Shown here one piece after another: positions 31,026 through 33,401 of a stretch of DNA of 33,401 nt. The DNA comes from JAHWJR01 sp035942035 (lineage in GTDB: Bacteria > Actinomycetota > Acidimicrobiia > Acidimicrobiales > CADCSY01). Below the pieces are notes generated by a model. It did not search any database. It was not told where the DNA came from and saw only the letters and a program-made list of their open reading frames with translations. Numbering within the stretch: the stretch's first letter is position 1; each line of letters starts with the position of its first letter. The position numbers were made by a program, and so were the translations under genes. The stretch spans positions 1 through 33,401 of the forward strand of contig DASZDK010000015.1 of NCBI GenBank assembly GCA_035942035.1, given 5' to 3'.

Positions 31026-31074
31026 CGCCGTCGTCGGCGCCCCGGCATCTCCCTGCGGCGGCAACGACGGCGTC
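31024..31074. terminator. 10-bp inverted repeat after the GT-C-like gene
   Basis: GACGCCGTCG (31024-31033) and CGACGGCGTC (31065-31074) are perfectly complementary around a 31-nt GC-rich spacer, directly at the stop codon. A large hairpin there could terminate the upstream gene. No T-run follows. Confidence 0.4.
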
Positions 31075-31214
31075 GAAACGACACGCGACGTGCACACGGT
31101 CGCAACAGGAAGGTCACGCGCCCAGCGGCCCCATGGGCGATGATGGTGGCACTCGGTCGACACCGCGCTACTGCGCCACGGTGCTCGTTTCTCGGGGCGA
31201 CACGCCATCCTCAC

Positions 31215-31242
31215 TCAAGTTCGGAACGCAAAGAGCCGATGA
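31215..31242 (+). promoter_or_regulatory. Sigma-28 (FliA/WhiG)-like promoter
   Basis: TCAAGTTC (31215-31222), 12 bp, then GCCGATGA (31235-31242) matches the sigma-28 pattern TAAAGTTT-N11/12-GCCGATAA at 6 of 8 and 7 of 8 positions. It lies 55 bp upstream of the secreted repeat protein. WhiG and FliA recognise this sequence in actinobacteria and many motile bacteria. Confidence 0.5.
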
Positions 31243-31296
31243 GTGATGGCCCGCACACCTGAGGCCCGGTTCACGCGTCGACACGGAAGGCACATT

Positions 31297-33401
31297 ATGA
31301 GCAACCTCGGACGAATGGCGGCTGCCCTTGCCGTCATGATGATCAGCACGGTGCTGGCCATCTCCCCTTCGACCGCCCAGACCGTCGGCGTGCCGACGCT
31401 GGTGTCGACCACACCGGCGGACGGCTCCAGCGTCCAGGCCGCGCCCACGATCAGTGCCACGTACAACGTGAGCCTCAGCCAAACCTCCACCATCGTGGTC
31501 AGGGACGGCGCCAACGACGTGATCAGCGGGTCCAAGACCGTGAACGGCGCGACCATCACCTTCACCCCCAGCCCGCCCATCAGCGAGGCGGGCAGTCCCT
31601 ACACGGCCACCGCGACCGTGCGGGACGCCGCCACCGGACTCCTGCAGACGACCTCCCGGTGGACCTTCGCCGTTGACACCACTGCACCGGCAGGGCCCAC
31701 CATCGCGTCGGTTGCCGGGGACACCACCTCCCCTGCCGCTGGCAACGACGCCACCCCGGCCATCGTGGTCGCCGGCGTGGTGGCCGGCGACACCGTCGCC
31801 ATCTCCGAGGGCTCCGCCGTTCTCGGCTCCAAGGTCGTCCCCCTCGGCGCCGACACCGTGACCTTCAACGCCGGCGCCAGCGATGTCGATGTGAAGCTCA
31901 CCGGCGACGGGGACCATGCCCTCAGCGCCACGGCCACCGACCGGGCCGGCAACAGCTCGGCGAGCTCAGCCGGGTTCGTCTACGCCCTGGACGCCACCCC
32001 GCCCGCCGCTCCGAGCATCGACTCGGTGAGCGGGGACACCACCTCGCCGGCAACGGGCAGCGACGCCACCCCGGCCATCGTGGTCTCCGGCGTGGTCGCC
32101 GGCGACACCGTCGCCATCTCCGAGGGCAGCGCCGTCCTCGGCTCCAAGGTCGTCCCGGTCGGCGCCGGCACCGTGACCTTCAACGCCGGCGAGACCGACG
32201 TCGAGGTGAACCTCGTCGGTGACCGCGAGCACACGCTCAGCGCCACGGCCACCGACCCGGTTGGCAACACCTCCGCCGCCTCCGCCGCCTTCCGCTACGT
32301 CCTCGACACCGGCGAGCCGGGCGCCGACCTGGTCTCCCGCTCGCCGGACGGCTCTTCGTCGCAGACGCCGGCGTCGGTGTCGGCCACCTACAACCAAGCG
32401 CTGGACACGGCGACGTCGACACTCACGGTCCGCAACCGCTCGGGGAACGGCGTGGCCGGGACCACGAGCTTCAGCGACGAGAACAGGACGATCACCTTCA
32501 CGCCGTCGTCTCCCTTCACCGAAGCTGGCAGCCCGTACGCAGTGACGGCCCAGGTCCGGGACGCCAGTGGCAACGTGACCACGAACACGTGGTCCTTCGC
32601 CGTTGACACCACTGCACCGTCAGCGCCCACCATCGCGTCGGTCGCCGGCGACACCACCTCCCCTGCCGCTGGTAAGGACGCCACCCCGGCCATCGTTGTC
32701 TCCGGCGTGGTGGCCGGCGACACCGTCGCCATCTCCGAGGGCTCCACTGTTCTCGCCTCCAAGGTCGTGCCCGCCGGGGCCGACACCGTTGCGTTCAACG
32801 CCGGTGACGCCGATGCCGATGTGACCCTGGCCGGCGAGGGCGATCACACGCTGACCGCCACCGCAACCGATCCGGCGGGCAACGCCTCGGCAGCGTCGGC
32901 GGCATTCGTCTACGAGCTGGTTTCCTTCGACGGCACCTTCCACCCCCTGTCGCCGGCCCGCATCCTCGACACCCGTGAGGGCAACGGCGCCCCCACGGGC
33001 AAGGTCGGCCCCGGCCGCACCCTGTCCCTGCAGGCCACCGGCCGGGGCGGCGTGCCCGCCAGCGGCGTGTCCGCCGTGGTCATGAACGTCACCGTCACCG
33101 AGCCCACGGCGCCGAGCTTCCTCACCGTGTGGCCCGCCGGAGAGACCCGGCCGACCGCCTCCAACCTCAACTACGTGGCCAACCAGACGGTGCCCAACCT
33201 GGTGGTGGTCAAGGTCGGCGCCGGCGGCAAGGTGAACCTGTTCAACTTGTCCGGCAGCACCCACGTGGTGGCCGACGTGGTCGGCTGGTACTCCGACGCC
33301 ACCGTCGCAACCTCGGGAGCCCGCTACCACGCCCTGTCGCCGGCCCGCACCCTCGACACCCGTGAGGGCAACGGCGCCCCCACGGGCAAGGTCGGCCCCG
33401 G
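31297..33401 (+). CDS. Secreted modular protein with Ig-like repeats and LDTR repeats (3' end outside window)
   Basis: 701 residues are visible from ATG 31297 (GGAAGG 7 nt upstream); there is no stop before the window end. Signal peptide 1-27 (A-V-M-M-I-S-T-V-L-A-I-S-P-S-T-A-Q). Two Big_5-like modules A (32-130, 342-440; S-x-x-x-x-D-G-S-S-x-Q, S-A-T-Y-N, F-T-E-A-G-S-P-Y) alternate with three Ig-like modules B (131-235, 236-341, 441-545; G-D-T-T-S-P-A, D-A-T-P-A-I-V-V, G-D-T-V-A-I-S-E-G-S) in the order A-B-B-A-B. Then come 129-residue repeats opening S-P-A-R-x-L-D-T-R-E-G-N-G-A-P and ending V-V-A-D-V-V-G-W-Y; one is complete and the second is cut. Likely a surface or extracellular adhesin-like protein. 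Expression may be under the sigma-28-like promoter. Confidence 0.88.
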   Translation, partial: MSNLGRMAAALAVMMISTVLAISPSTAQTVGVPTLVSTTPADGSSVQAAPTISATYNVSLSQTSTIVVRDGANDVISGSKTVNGATITFTPSPPISEAGSPYTATATVRDAATGLLQTTSRWTFAVDTTAPAGPTIASVAGDTTSPAAGNDATPAIVVAGVVAGDTVAISEGSAVLGSKVVPLGADTVTFNAGASDVDVKLTGDGDHALSATATDRAGNSSASSAGFVYALDATPPAAPSIDSVSGDTTSPATGSDATPAIVVSGVVAGDTVAISEGSAVLGSKVVPVGAGTVTFNAGETDVEVNLVGDREHTLSATATDPVGNTSAASAAFRYVLDTGEPGADLVSRSPDGSSSQTPASVSATYNQALDTATSTLTVRNRSGNGVAGTTSFSDENRTITFTPSSPFTEAGSPYAVTAQVRDASGNVTTNTWSFAVDTTAPSAPTIASVAGDTTSPAAGKDATPAIVVSGVVAGDTVAISEGSTVLASKVVPAGADTVAFNAGDADADVTLAGEGDHTLTATATDPAGNASAASAAFVYELVSFDGTFHPLSPARILDTREGNGAPTGKVGPGRTLSLQATGRGGVPASGVSAVVMNVTVTEPTAPSFLTVWPAGETRPTASNLNYVANQTVPNLVVVKVGAGGKVNLFNLSGSTHVVADVVGWYSDATVATSGARYHALSPARTLDTREGNGAPTGKVGP
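31687..32931 (+). repeat. Three near-identical Ig-like module copies at DNA level
   Basis: Copies at 31687-32001, 32002-32319 and 32617-32931 (about 315 bp each) share long stretches of the same codons, for example GACACCGTCGCCATCTCCGA in all three. Similarity at synonymous sites points to recent duplication or gene conversion. The third copy is separated from the second by an A-type module (32320-32616), which itself resembles 31390-31686. Confidence 0.8.
32938..33401 (+). repeat. LDTR repeat unit, one complete and one partial copy
   Basis: The segment starting near 32941 recurs 387 bp later at 33328. Over the overlapping stretch (about 70 bp to the window end) only a few bases differ, including I to T in S-P-A-R-x-L-D-T-R. 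More copies may follow downstream. Confidence 0.8.

Noticed and set aside
31100..31260. Cyclic-di-GMP riboswitch-like bits (GCAA..GGAAGG, ACGCAAAG)
   Set aside because: The conserved core order and the second stem could not be completed; a sigma-28-like promoter explains the ACGCAAAG-GCCGATGA part better.
31687..32931. CRISPR-like repetition
   Set aside because: Repeats are about 315 bp, in frame and encode Ig-like modules; there are no short repeat-spacer units.

Overview
The window is high-GC bacterial chromosome, most likely from an uncultured or little-studied actinobacterium of the Acidimicrobiia type. The reasons are very GC-rich third positions, frequent GTG/TTG starts, an LppM-like lipoprotein, DisA/RadA, and a secreted protein ending in 'SPAR-LDTR' repeats that I associate with Acidimicrobiia. 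The class assignment is inference.

Layout. 1-2194 is an accessory stretch: a 5'-truncated unknown gene of lower GC, then about 1.3 kb of decayed DNA holding an IS3-type transposase tail, a frameshifted DUF6933-like pseudogene, a short tandem repeat and a tRNA 3'-end remnant. 2195-9774 holds a membrane protein, a HAD phosphatase, an SF1 helicase with a nuclease-like tail, a radical SAM enzyme, an ATP-grasp enzyme and an Nfu-type Fe-S carrier. 9814-16523 is a compact housekeeping block (sigH-like sigma factor, rlmB, ispF, ispD, disA, radA) whose order matches the Firmicutes radA-disA-ispD-ispF-rlmB-sigH block. A PadR/membrane-protein pair is inserted between disA and radA. 16636-21793 is an envelope lipoprotein plus a heat-shock block (clpB, dnaJ/cbpA, divergent hsp20). 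21804-27913 holds a GntR/membrane pair, a SAM hydroxide adenosyltransferase-like protein, a site-2 protease with CBS domains, a pirin and several small membrane proteins. 28270-33401 holds an internally deleted YbaK remnant, a sugar dehydrogenase lipoprotein, a GT-C-like membrane protein and the start of a modular secreted protein that runs off the window.

Most notable result: the radical SAM gene does not end at the apparent TGA (6470-6472). The frame reads ...W-F-C-[TGA]-A-E-P... for 14 more codons to TGA 6425-6427. This is the C-U-A-E-P tail of the CUAEP/CCAEP-tail radical SAM (seleno)protein family. A stem-loop with bacterial SECIS geometry follows the TGA. The gene is therefore very probably a selenoprotein that a standard gene caller would truncate. 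It lies 21 bp downstream of an ATP-grasp gene, and the pair looks like an uncharacterised two-enzyme modification or biosynthetic unit. Its promoter appears to share a symmetric -10 element with the divergent nfu-type gene, and both genes are probably leaderless.

Other regulatory signals: a GGAAC-N18-GTT (SigH/SigR/SigE-like) promoter and 5'UTR hairpin before hsp20, paired operators at the PadR gene, a perfect 14-bp palindrome before pirin, and a sigma-28-like promoter before the secreted repeat protein.
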